Positions 53,052 through 61,181 of a DNA stretch of 64,000 nt are shown here, in pieces; position 1 is the stretch's first letter, and each line of letters opens with the position of its first letter. The stretch is from contig NZ_RAQQ01000015.1 in the NCBI RefSeq assembly GCF_003610785.1, positions 124,001 to 188,000 of the forward strand, written 5' to 3'. A program made the translations under genes and the position numbers. Under the pieces are notes generated by a model that was not told where the DNA came from, made no database searches, and was given only the letters and a program-made list of their open reading frames with translations. The DNA comes from Micromonospora globbae. GTDB taxonomy: Bacteria; Actinomycetota; Actinomycetes; Mycobacteriales; Micromonosporaceae.

Positions 53052-54307
53052 CCGATGTGCTCGGCGTTTCGCTTCCTGTGACATGGTCGGCATCGAGGCT
53101 CAAGCACGTTACATCGTTCCTGAATCGGGGAACTGCGCCTGACTATGTCGATGTAGGGGCCGTGCGAGCGATTAGTCAAGCAGCCAATCAGGACGGTGGG
53201 TTGGACTGGTCCCGCACCAGATTCCACAACTTTTCAGGCGATCCTGCGCGCCTGAAAGGTCTTCTCTACCCACACGATGTTATTGTCAACTCTACTGGGA
53301 CTGGCACTCTCGGTCGAGTCGGCTATTTCAGGGGATCGCCCGACGGTATTCCTTGCATGGCGGACGGTCATGTGTCAATAGCGCGGTTTCTGCCTTCGAG
53401 GCTGTATCCACGCTACGCATACTACTGGATGCGCGCCCAGCAATTCCAGGATTATATCTACGCCGCATTGGTGGTCGGCGCTACGAATCAAATCGAATTG
53501 AACAGGGAGCGGCTCGCGGACGCTCCAGTTCCGCTGCCGCCGATTGAGGAGCAGCGGCGGATCGCCGACTTCCTCGACGCCGAAACCGCCCGCATCGACA
53601 CGTTCATAGAGCTTCGAAGCCGATGGGCTAGCCTGCTCCTGCAGCGGTTCGATGAGTCGGTTCGGCAGTCGACTCGAGAGAGCGGCGATGAACGATTCAT
53701 CCCGCTTCGCCGCATCCTAGCTCGCATCAAAACCGGGGCAACACCACGGGCTGATCAAACTGACCTGTTCGTCGAAAAGGGTGTTCCTTGGTACACTCCT
53801 GGTTCCTTTTTATCCGGCGTCTCGCTTGGATCGGCAGAAAGGTCGATAGATCCAAGTGCGGTCAAGCGGAGCGTTCCACGGTTCCCTGTAGATTCGGTTG
53901 TTATCGTCGGCATCGGGGCGACGGCGGGACGTGTTGCGTACCTTGATAGAGATGGAACTGGAAACCAGCAATTGACTGCGCTTACCTTCCAGCCGGAAGT
54001 TCACGCGCGCTTCTTGGCCTGGCAACTTTACGCCGTCACTGATGAGTTGCGGCAACTTGCACCCTTTACTACCTTGCCTATTATTAACAATGACTTCTTG
54101 AAAGCGTTCCCCGTCTGGTCGCCTGCCCCTGAGAGGCAGCGCGCTATTGCTGCGGATATCGATCGAGATTGGGTATTGCTGCAGGATTTGCTAGATGCGC
54201 AAGAGAGGCAGAGGGCGCTGCTTGCGGAAAGGCGGCAGGCGTTGATCACGGCGTCCGTGACCGGGCAGTTCGATGTCACAACTGCGAAGGGGGTCGATCT
54301 GCCGTGA
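53048..54307 (+). CDS. hsdS: Type I restriction-modification specificity subunit
   Basis: 419 residues from a GTG overlapping hsdM. Two target-recognition domains (about 1-160 and 205-360) are separated by the conserved helix PLPPIEEQRRIADFLDAETA, and a second such helix ends the protein (PAPERQRAIAADIDRD). This gives the two-part recognition site of type I systems. The gene is visibly less G+C-rich than its neighbours and uses many A/T-ending codons, including a TTA leucine codon at 53810-53812, which fits recent exchange of recognition domains. Confidence 0.93.
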   Translation: MTDVLGVSLPVTWSASRLKHVTSFLNRGTAPDYVDVGAVRAISQAANQDGGLDWSRTRFHNFSGDPARLKGLLYPHDVIVNSTGTGTLGRVGYFRGSPDGIPCMADGHVSIARFLPSRLYPRYAYYWMRAQQFQDYIYAALVVGATNQIELNRERLADAPVPLPPIEEQRRIADFLDAETARIDTFIELRSRWASLLLQRFDESVRQSTRESGDERFIPLRRILARIKTGATPRADQTDLFVEKGVPWYTPGSFLSGVSLGSAERSIDPSAVKRSVPRFPVDSVVIVGIGATAGRVAYLDRDGTGNQQLTALTFQPEVHARFLAWQLYAVTDELRQLAPFTTLPIINNDFLKAFPVWSPAPERQRAIAADIDRDWVLLQDLLDAQERQRALLAERRQALITASVTGQFDVTTAKGVDLP

Positions 54308-57300
54308 GCGCGCACGTCTACAACGAGCAGGCGTTTGAGGAAACCATAGAGGCCGAACTCCTCGGGCACGGCTGGCACCGGGGGCTGTCCAACGGCTACC
54401 GGCCCGACCTCGGCCTTGACACCGGCGAACTGGACACCTTCATCGGGGCGACCCAGAAGAAGGAGTTCGAGAGGCTCATCACCGCCTACGGCGATCTGCC
54501 CACCGCCCAGCGGGAGTTCGCGAAGCGCGTCGCGGTCGAGATCGACAAGCGGGGTGTGCTCGACGTCCTCCGCAACGGGGTGAAGGACCGGGGCGTCACC
54601 ATCCAACTCTGCTACTTCCGGCCCGGCCACACTCTCGCCGTCGGCGCGCTCGACGAGTACCAGGCGAACCGGCTCACCGTGGTCCGGCAGTTGCGGTACT
54701 CGGCGAAGACGGCCGACGAGCTGGACCTGGGCCTGTTCGTCAACGGCATCCCGATCGCCACGGCGGAGCTGAAGAACACACTCACCGGGCAGGACGTAGA
54801 GGACGCGAAGCGCCAGTACCGCAAGGATCGCGACCCGAAGGAGCTGATCTTCGCGCGGCGTACCCTCGTGCACTTCGCTGTCGACCCGCACCTGGTCTTC
54901 CTGACGACGCGGCTGGCCGGGGAACGGACCCGGTTCCTACCCTTCAACGTGGGCTCGAACGGACCTGGGGTGTCCGGCGGTGCGGGCAACCCGCCGGCTC
55001 CGGCCGACGGCTACCAGACCTCCTACCTCTGGCGGCAGGTGTGGCAGCGGGACAACTTCCTCGAACTGCTGCAACGGTTCGTGCACGTCGAGGTGCCGAA
55101 GAAGGGCAAGCCCAACCCGCACGCCAGCCCATTGATCTTCCCGCGTTACCACCAGTGGCACGCCGTGCGGCGGATGGTCGACCACGCCGCACGTCACGGT
55201 GCGGGCCACAACTACCTGATCGAGCACTCGGCCGGCTCGGGTAAGTCGAACACCATCGCCTGGCTGGCGCACCGGCTGTCCAACCTGCACGACGCGAACA
55301 ACCGACCGGTCTTCGAGAAGGCCATCGTCATCACCGACCGGGTCGTGCTGGACCGGCAGTTGCAGGACACGATCTTCCAGTTCGACCACGTGGCCGGCGT
55401 GGTCAAGAAGATCGACGAGGACTCCCAGCAGCTCGCCGACGCCCTCACCGGCTCGACCGCCCGAGTGATCATCACGACGTTGCAGAAGTTCCCGTTCGTG
55501 CTCGACAAGGTCGCCAAGCTGGGCGAGCGCCGGTACGCGGTGATCATTGACGAGGCGCACTCGTCGCAGTCGGGGGAGTCGGCGAACGCGTTGAAGAAGG
55601 CGCTCGGTCGGCTCGGCTCGGACGACATCGACGCCGACGGCGACCTGCTGACCGCCTCTGCCCTGGCGCGGGGCAGGCACGCCAACCTGTCCTACTTCGC
55701 CTTCACCGCCACGCCGAAGCAGAAGACGCTGGAACTGTTCGGCACCCGTAATCCCGAGACCGGGCAGATGGAGCCGTTCCACGTCTACTCGATGCGCCAG
55801 GCCATCGAGGAGGGCTTCATCCTCGACGTGCTGCGCAACTACATCACGTACGAGGCGCGGTGGCGGCTGGCCAACGCGGCGGTCGAGGCCGCGGAGACCG
55901 CCGACCCGGAGGTCGACCCCAAGAAGGCCAAGGCCAAACTCGTACGGGCGGCCGAGCTGCACCCCGAGTCGCAGGACCAACGGGCGCAGATCATCATCGA
56001 GCACTTCCGTACCGAGGTCAGCGAGCGCATCGGCGGGCGGGCCAAGGCGATGGTGGTGACCCGCTCCCGCGAGCACGCGCTGCGCCTCTACCAGGCGATG
56101 CGTAAGTACCTCGACAAGCGTGGCATCACCGACTGCGCGCCGCTCGTGGCGTTCTCCGGCACGCTCACCCTCGACGGCATCGACTACACCGAGCCGAAGC
56201 TGAACGGCTTCTCCGAGGCGGCGCTGCCGGACGCGTTCGCGTACACGAAGATCGGCGATCCGCAGGCCGCGGCCCGCAACCAGACCGAGTACCGGATCCT
56301 GGTCGTCGCCGAGAAGTACCAGACGGGGTTCGACCAGCCGCTGCTCGCGGCGATGTACGTCGACAAGCCGCTCGCCGGTGTGGCAGCCGTGCAGACCCTG
56401 TCCCGCCTGAACCGCACCCATCCGGACAAGACGCAAGACGACGTCTTCGTGCTCGACTTCGCCAACAAGGCCGAAGACATCCAGAAGGCGTTCAAGCCGT
56501 ACTTCGAGACCACCATCACCGAGCCGACCGACCCGAACCTGCTCTACGACAAGCAGCGCGAGGTGATGGACCATCAGCTGCTGGTCGAGTCCGAGATGGA
56601 TGCGTTCGCAGAGGCGCTGCTCGCCGCCGAGCAGTCCTCGACGACCGCCGAGCAGTTGGAGAAAGCGCACGCTGCGCTCTACCGGTTCCTTGAGCCGGCG
56701 GTCGACCGGTTCACCGAACTCGCCAAGGACGACCGGGACCGCGCCGAGGAGTTCCGCTCGTCGGTGAGCGACTACGTCCGGGCGTACGGCTTCCTCGCCC
56801 AGGTCGTCGGTTACGCCGACCCGGACCTGGAACGCCTCTACCTCTACAGCCGGTTCCTGCTCCGGCGGCTGCCCCGTGAGCCCGGCGCCGGCGTGGACAT
56901 CGGCCAGACGACGCTGAGTCACCTGCGCATTCGCAAGCTCGGCGAGGAAGACCTGTCGCTGCAGCCGTCCGGTGCGCACCTCATCCCCGGCTTCTCTCCC
57001 GACGGCGGCGCCGCCCGTCAGGTCGAGGAGAAGCCGCTCAGCGAGGTGATCGAGGAACTCAACGAGCGCTTCGGGTACGACCTCAGCTCGTCCGACCAGA
57101 TCCTGCTCGTGCAGCAGATCATCTCGCTGGCCGAGGACGAGAAGATGCAGCAGGTCGCGCTCAACAACGACATCGAACGGTTCGGCCAGGTCGCCGATCC
57201 CGAACTCGACAACATCGTGGCCCGCAACCACGACCGCAACACCGCGTTCGTCGGCCGGTACTTCGACAACCCGGAGTTCCAGGCAGCCGTCAAGGCGGAG

Positions 57301-57420
57301 GCCCGCCGCCGTGCGTACAGCCTGATCCTGAGTCCGTCTCGGGCCGAGGCGTTGCGCAAGCTCCGCAGCCAGGTCTCGGGCGCGACCGAGAAACGTGAGA
57401 CAGTGACCATCGGCGAGTGA
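54304..57420 (+). CDS. hsdR: Type I restriction endonuclease subunit
   Basis: 1038 residues from a GTG overlapping the hsdS stop. The nuclease domain carries the PD-(D/E)XK core with AELKN (Glu155, Lys157). The motor has Walker A HSAGSGKSNT (Lys314), the DEAH box IIDEAHSS (416-419), FAFTATP and helicase motif VI-like QTLSRLNRTHPDK. It translocates DNA and cuts it when the site is unmethylated. The full hsdMSR operon is intact. A kinase gene starts 22 bp downstream. Confidence 0.94.
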   Translation: MSAHVYNEQAFEETIEAELLGHGWHRGLSNGYRPDLGLDTGELDTFIGATQKKEFERLITAYGDLPTAQREFAKRVAVEIDKRGVLDVLRNGVKDRGVTIQLCYFRPGHTLAVGALDEYQANRLTVVRQLRYSAKTADELDLGLFVNGIPIATAELKNTLTGQDVEDAKRQYRKDRDPKELIFARRTLVHFAVDPHLVFLTTRLAGERTRFLPFNVGSNGPGVSGGAGNPPAPADGYQTSYLWRQVWQRDNFLELLQRFVHVEVPKKGKPNPHASPLIFPRYHQWHAVRRMVDHAARHGAGHNYLIEHSAGSGKSNTIAWLAHRLSNLHDANNRPVFEKAIVITDRVVLDRQLQDTIFQFDHVAGVVKKIDEDSQQLADALTGSTARVIITTLQKFPFVLDKVAKLGERRYAVIIDEAHSSQSGESANALKKALGRLGSDDIDADGDLLTASALARGRHANLSYFAFTATPKQKTLELFGTRNPETGQMEPFHVYSMRQAIEEGFILDVLRNYITYEARWRLANAAVEAAETADPEVDPKKAKAKLVRAAELHPESQDQRAQIIIEHFRTEVSERIGGRAKAMVVTRSREHALRLYQAMRKYLDKRGITDCAPLVAFSGTLTLDGIDYTEPKLNGFSEAALPDAFAYTKIGDPQAAARNQTEYRILVVAEKYQTGFDQPLLAAMYVDKPLAGVAAVQTLSRLNRTHPDKTQDDVFVLDFANKAEDIQKAFKPYFETTITEPTDPNLLYDKQREVMDHQLLVESEMDAFAEALLAAEQSSTTAEQLEKAHAALYRFLEPAVDRFTELAKDDRDRAEEFRSSVSDYVRAYGFLAQVVGYADPDLERLYLYSRFLLRRLPREPGAGVDIGQTTLSHLRIRKLGEEDLSLQPSGAHLIPGFSPDGGAARQVEEKPLSEVIEELNERFGYDLSSSDQILLVQQIISLAEDEKMQQVALNNDIERFGQVADPELDNIVARNHDRNTAFVGRYFDNPEFQAAVKAEARRRAYSLILSPSRAEALRKLRSQVSGATEKRETVTIGE

Positions 57421-57442
57421 CGATCCGGGGGAAGACACGGCT

Positions 57443-59002
57443 GTGAACGAGGCGGCACCGGCTGAGGAGTGGGTCTTCGCGGACCGGTACCGCGTCGACG
57501 CGCTGATCGGCAGCGGCGGCATGGGGGCGGTCTGGAGCGGCTACGACCGGCACCTGGACCGACGCGTGGCGATCAAGCTGATGCGAAGCACGTCCGGGCC
57601 CGTGGCGAGTTTCGGCAGTGCGGAGAGCGCCGCGTTCGCCGAGGCCGCAGCGGCCGACCGGGAGCGGTTCCTCCGGGAGATCCGTACGACTGCCAAGCTG
57701 GAACTGCCCGGTATCCCCGCGGTGTACGACTTCGGCGTCGAGGAGTCGACCGGCCGCATCTACCTGGTGATGCAGCTGGTGTACGGGCAGACCCTCGAGG
57801 AGCTCATCGCATCCCGGGACTATGCCGCCGACCCGTGGCCGATCAGCTGGGCTGCGGCCATCACCGCCCAGGCGGCCGCCACCCTTGTCGACGTCCACCG
57901 GGTCGATGTCGTCCACCGTGACATCAAACCCTTGAACCTGATGGTCACCGACGGGGGACTGGTGAAGGTCCTCGACTTCGGCGTGGCCATCCTGCGCGGC
58001 GCCAGCGCCCTGCCCCGGCTCACCCAGATCGGCCACACCGTCGGCAGCCCGCCGTACATGCCGCCCGAACAGGCCCTGGGCAACCCGGTCGGGCCGGCCA
58101 GCGACGTCTACGCGTTGGGTTGCGTGCTGTACCAGACGCTCACCGGGCGGGTCCCGTTCCTCGAGACGGCCAATCGCTCCTACCAGGATCACCACGTCAA
58201 CACCCCGGCACCGTCGGCGCGGATGCTGCGCCCCGACGTGCCTGCCAACCTCGACGATCTGATCGCGCAGATGCTGGCAAAGCGGCCCGCGGATCGGCCC
58301 ACCGCGGAGGCCGTCTACGAGAAGCTGCTTCCGCTCGCTGCCCGGCCCGGGACGGCCGGAGCCGGCGGCAACCGGGACCCGCGCCGGCCGTTCCTCCGCC
58401 CACTCGCCCCGGCGCCCCGTCAGCGCGGTGCCGCCCCCGCCGCCAAGCCGACACGGGCGACGTCGACGCCGCTGAGCGTCGACGAGGCGATCGAGATCCG
58501 GCAGCGGGTGGGCGACCTGGTCGAGGATTCGCAGTTCCAGCAGGCGATCGATCTGCTGGACGAGGCGGTCGAACGGGCCGCTGCTGAGCCGGCGTTGAAG
58601 CTGGAGATGCAGGTGGCTCTCGCATCGACGCTGTGGTTCGCCGACGAGTTCAGCCGGGTGGCGTCCGTCCTCGACGAGATCCTCCCAAAGCTCGACGGCG
58701 GCGACGACATGGCGGTGCTCTACTACTACTCGGGCGTCAGTAACGCCGAGATCGGCAACATCGACGAGGCCATCACGCGGCTCACCGAGTTCCTCGCCCT
58801 CGCGGAGCCGTACGACCCCCTGCACCGGGACGCCACCTACCGGCTCGGCATGATGCTGCCCGCCGTCGGCCGTGCGACCGAGGGCCTTCGACATCTCGAG
58901 GCGCTCCGGCCGATCCTCGTCGCCGAGTACGGACCGGAATCTGTGCATGTGAAGACACTGGACGGTCGGATCGCCCAGATCAGGCGGGGACCCGATCTCT
59001 AG
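57443..59002 (+). CDS. Ser/Thr protein kinase with C-terminal TPR-like domain
   Basis: 519 residues from a GTG. Kinase motifs are complete: GSGGMGAVW, Lys45 in VAIKLM, HRDIKPLN (Asp160), DFG (178-180) and GSPPYMPPEQ. Instead of a membrane helix there is a Pro/Arg linker (about 305-345) and a helical repeat domain (about 350-515: QQAIDLLDEAVERAAAEPAL, EIGNIDEAITRLTEFLALAE), so it is cytosolic. Only 22 bp separate it from hsdR, making co-transcription likely. Kinases are known in phage-defence systems (PglW, Stk2). A role in sensing infection or controlling the restriction enzyme is inference. Confidence 0.88.
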   Translation: MNEAAPAEEWVFADRYRVDALIGSGGMGAVWSGYDRHLDRRVAIKLMRSTSGPVASFGSAESAAFAEAAAADRERFLREIRTTAKLELPGIPAVYDFGVEESTGRIYLVMQLVYGQTLEELIASRDYAADPWPISWAAAITAQAAATLVDVHRVDVVHRDIKPLNLMVTDGGLVKVLDFGVAILRGASALPRLTQIGHTVGSPPYMPPEQALGNPVGPASDVYALGCVLYQTLTGRVPFLETANRSYQDHHVNTPAPSARMLRPDVPANLDDLIAQMLAKRPADRPTAEAVYEKLLPLAARPGTAGAGGNRDPRRPFLRPLAPAPRQRGAAPAAKPTRATSTPLSVDEAIEIRQRVGDLVEDSQFQQAIDLLDEAVERAAAEPALKLEMQVALASTLWFADEFSRVASVLDEILPKLDGGDDMAVLYYYSGVSNAEIGNIDEAITRLTEFLALAEPYDPLHRDATYRLGMMLPAVGRATEGLRHLEALRPILVAEYGPESVHVKTLDGRIAQIRRGPDL

Positions 59003-59021
59003 CAACGGCAATGTGGACGTT

Positions 59022-59031
59022 GGGGGGGGGG
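59022..59031 (+). repeat. G10 homopolymer at a ribosome binding site
   Basis: Ten consecutive G lie 5 bp before the ATG at 59037 and take the place of the Shine-Dalgarno sequence. A GTG at 59013 upstream is in frame only at the present tract length. Confidence 0.8.
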
Positions 59032-59036
59032 AACGA

Positions 59037-59678
59037 ATGACGCTGATCGCAGGTGAGGCTGAGGTGGCCGCGGTCATGGCCGAGTTGGTCGGCCGCCGTG
59101 CTGTCTTCCACTCGGAGGCCGACTTCCAGCACGCCTTCGCCTGGACGCTGCACAGCCTGCGGCCCTCGGTCCAGGTCCGGTTGGAGGTCCGGCAGGCCGG
59201 TGGAGAACACGTCGACCTACTGTGCTTCGGGTCGCAGGGGCGCACGGCCATTGAGTTCAAGTACTTCACCGCACGGTGGGACGGCACCGACCCGGCGACC
59301 GGGGAGCGCTTCCGTCTGCGCGAGCACGCGGCCGACGACCTGGCCCGACGCAACTTCGTCTTCGACGTCGCGCGGCTGGAAGGACTCTGCGCTGCCGATC
59401 CGAGCCTGACCAACGGCTTCGCGATCATGCTGACCAACCACCAGCCGCTGTGGGCCCCGCCCAGGCACTCTCGACTCACGCGCGACCAGCACTTCCGAAT
59501 CCACGACGGGCGTACCTTGACGGGCACCCTGCGGTGGGGGACCGAGGGTCGCTACTACGCGAACAACGAGCGGAACCTCACCGGCAAGTACACGCTTGCC
59601 TGGAATGACTACACCCGGCTCGACGGCGCGAACGGGCAGTTCCGCTGGTTGGCTGTCGGGGTCCGGCTTCCACGTTAG
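59037..59678 (+). CDS. PD-(D/E)XK nuclease-like protein
   Basis: 213 residues from the ATG at 59037. The N-terminal half matches the nuclease core: Glu27 in HSEADFQHAFAW, Asp60 in GEHVDLLCF, then Glu73 and Lys75 in TAIEFKYF. The second half is beta-rich with many aromatic residues (GRYYANNERNLTGKYTLAWN). It follows the kinase by 34 bp and may be a further effector of the defence operon. It could instead be a DNA-binding protein that kept the fold; all catalytic positions appear present. Confidence 0.72.
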   Translation: MTLIAGEAEVAAVMAELVGRRAVFHSEADFQHAFAWTLHSLRPSVQVRLEVRQAGGEHVDLLCFGSQGRTAIEFKYFTARWDGTDPATGERFRLREHAADDLARRNFVFDVARLEGLCAADPSLTNGFAIMLTNHQPLWAPPRHSRLTRDQHFRIHDGRTLTGTLRWGTEGRYYANNERNLTGKYTLAWNDYTRLDGANGQFRWLAVGVRLPR

Positions 59679-59765
59679 GTCAGGACCGGAACCAGCTCGA
59701 CGCCACGTCACCGGCCGGCAGTACGTCTCGCGGCTTGGCCGCGCATCGCTCGGATCTGCCGGTCG

Positions 59766-59966
59766 CTATTCCTCCGAGTCCTGCAGGTCCCGCCGGTGTT
59801 CCTTGATCCACCGTTCGACGTCCGCGGCACGCCAGATGCGCCCAACGGACAGCACGGCCACCGGATCAGGAAAGGACTTCGAGTTGGTGATCTGGTACGC
59901 GCGCGTCCGTGAGACGCCCAGCATCTCCTGGATCTCCTGGCTGGCCACCAGCCGAAGCTCTTCCAC
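59766..59966 (-). CDS. AlpA/excisionase-type HTH protein
   Basis: 66 residues from a GTG. The winged-helix pattern VASQEIQEMLGVSRTRAYQI, then FPDPVAVLSVGRIWRAADVE, is that of MerR-like excisionase or AlpA regulators of mobile elements. It is divergent from the DivIVA-like gene and separated from it by an 11-bp inverted repeat, which may be its operator. Its presence supports a mobile origin of this island. Confidence 0.75.
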   Translation of the reverse strand: MEELRLVASQEIQEMLGVSRTRAYQITNSKSFPDPVAVLSVGRIWRAADVERWIKEHRRDLQDSEE

Positions 59967-60005
59967 GCCGTCACGTTAAGAGCAGGCGAACTGAACACAC
60001 GCTCA

Positions 60006-60062
60006 GTGTGCAGATGTACTGTTCATGTGCTCCCTGCTCGTGTAGGCTGTGCATCTGCACAC
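60006..60062. promoter_or_regulatory. 11-bp inverted repeat in divergent promoter region
   Basis: GTGTGCAGATG (60006-60016) and CATCTGCACAC (60052-60062) are perfect complements 35 bp apart. They enclose a TAGGCT -10-like box (60043-60048) for the rightward gene. They lie between the HTH gene and the DivIVA-like gene, so they are the likely binding sites of the HTH protein. Confidence 0.5.
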
Positions 60063-60092
60063 GCCGCTCGGCGTGGGAGGAGGAAGGCAGAG

Positions 60093-60380
60093 TTGAGCAT
60101 CCGCAACCAAGGGTCTTTGCCGGCAGGCGGTGGTGCGACCTACCGATCCAATACGTACACGAGTCTGCTGCCGTGGCAGGTGCGCGAGCGCCGATTCCAG
60201 CCCTCCCGGCTCGGACGCCGCGGCCTCGACCCCGACGAGGTGTACGCCTTCCTGGACCGGGTGGCTGCCGACATGATGGCGCTCCACGCCGAGATCACGA
60301 AGCAGCGCCAGGAGAACCTGCGGATCAAGGTCGCGCTGCGCCGGTGGCAGTCCGAGCAGGCCGAGGGTGGCCGTCGGTGA
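60093..60380 (+). CDS. DivIVA-domain protein
   Basis: 95 residues from a TTG at 60093, chosen because GGAGGAGG lies 8 bp upstream and earlier residues are Cys/Arg-rich. The core RRGLDPDEVYAFLDRVAADM is the DivIVA/Wag31 N-terminal signature, followed by a short coiled coil (HAEITKQRQENLRIKVALRR). Full DivIVA proteins are longer and polar-growth scaffolds; this is a truncated or accessory form. The next gene overlaps by 4 bp (GTGA). Confidence 0.72.
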   Translation: MSIRNQGSLPAGGGATYRSNTYTSLLPWQVRERRFQPSRLGRRGLDPDEVYAFLDRVAADMMALHAEITKQRQENLRIKVALRRWQSEQAEGGRR

Positions 60381-60628
60381 GCGCCCGTTTCGTGATCCAC
60401 CTGCCGGTCGTCGCCGCGGATCTGCTGGCGGCGCAACGCCTGGCCCGAGTGGTCGGCCGCTGGATCGCCGTGTTGCCGATGATGGACCCGGGGGAGATGA
60501 CCGTCTCCGACGAGGACATGCAGTTCGTTCGGCACCGCGTCTTCTGCGACGTGCGGCTGGCCGGTGGTCGGCGCTGTGTGCTCCGCGATGGCCACGACGG
60601 TGAGTGCGCTCGCCGCCTGCGTCGCTGA
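60377..60628 (+). CDS. Small hypothetical protein
   Basis: 83 residues from a GTG overlapping the DivIVA-like stop. It starts with a hydrophobic/amphipathic stretch (FVIHLPVVAADLLAAQRLAR) and ends in a Cys-containing segment (RRCVLRDGHDGECARR) that could bind a metal. I do not recognise the family. Overlaps on both sides place it in a three-gene unit. Confidence 0.6.
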   Translation: MSARFVIHLPVVAADLLAAQRLARVVGRWIAVLPMMDPGEMTVSDEDMQFVRHRVFCDVRLAGGRRCVLRDGHDGECARRLRR

Positions 60629-61176
60629 TGGTCGCCGACACGGACGGGCGGACGGTTCTTGAACCATGGCCAGTTCTCGTGGGAGGGTCCCCCCATGCCG
60701 GAGCGACACTTGTCCGCAGGACCTGCGGCATGAAGCTGCTCCGACGGCGACGGCACCTCAACCGCAGCGAGTGCCGGGCGATCATCGAGGCGGCGGCGAC
60801 GCTCGCTTCGATGTTCCACCTGACGTGGAGAGTCGCCGACAACGCCTCGGGCCAGAGCCCGGCGGCGCTGGCCGCCAGCCTCGCCGAGGCCCGCCGAGAG
60901 GATCGCACTTTCGTTGTGCCCGAAGATTCGCGATGCTGGTTCGACCTCAGCTTCGACATCCCGGACACCGGATATGCCCTGGCCCTGATCCTCGTGTGGT
61001 CGGTCGCCGCGGGCCGGACAACGGATGGCGCTGCTGCGAACGGGGACCACGTGTCGGTCGCGATGTGGCATCTGCGCCACCTGCTGCCGCGCTCGGCACA
61101 CCGCGCGCTCGCCGACATCGAGGAGGCCTTCGCGCGGATTGATTCGTCGGCACCCACGGACGTGCGGGTCGGCTGA
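60628..61176 (+). CDS. Hypothetical protein
   Basis: 182 residues if translation starts at the ATG that overlaps the previous stop (TGATG at 60626-60630). An internal ATG at 60730 (MKLLRRRRHLNRSECRAIIE) would give 148 residues and a more protein-like beginning. The body is helical (CRAIIEAAATLASMFHLTWR) with a hydrophobic core segment GYALALILVWSVAAGRTT. The function is unknown. It converges with the nucleotide-enzyme operon, 5 bp apart. Confidence 0.55.
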   Translation: MVADTDGRTVLEPWPVLVGGSPHAGATLVRRTCGMKLLRRRRHLNRSECRAIIEAAATLASMFHLTWRVADNASGQSPAALAASLAEARREDRTFVVPEDSRCWFDLSFDIPDTGYALALILVWSVAAGRTTDGAAANGDHVSVAMWHLRHLLPRSAHRALADIEEAFARIDSSAPTDVRVG

Positions 61177-61181
61177 TCGTC

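Noticed and set aside
54937..57522. 861-codon minus-strand frame opposite hsdR
   Set aside because: Antisense shadow of hsdR, whose Walker A, DEAH and nuclease motifs are clear on the plus strand.
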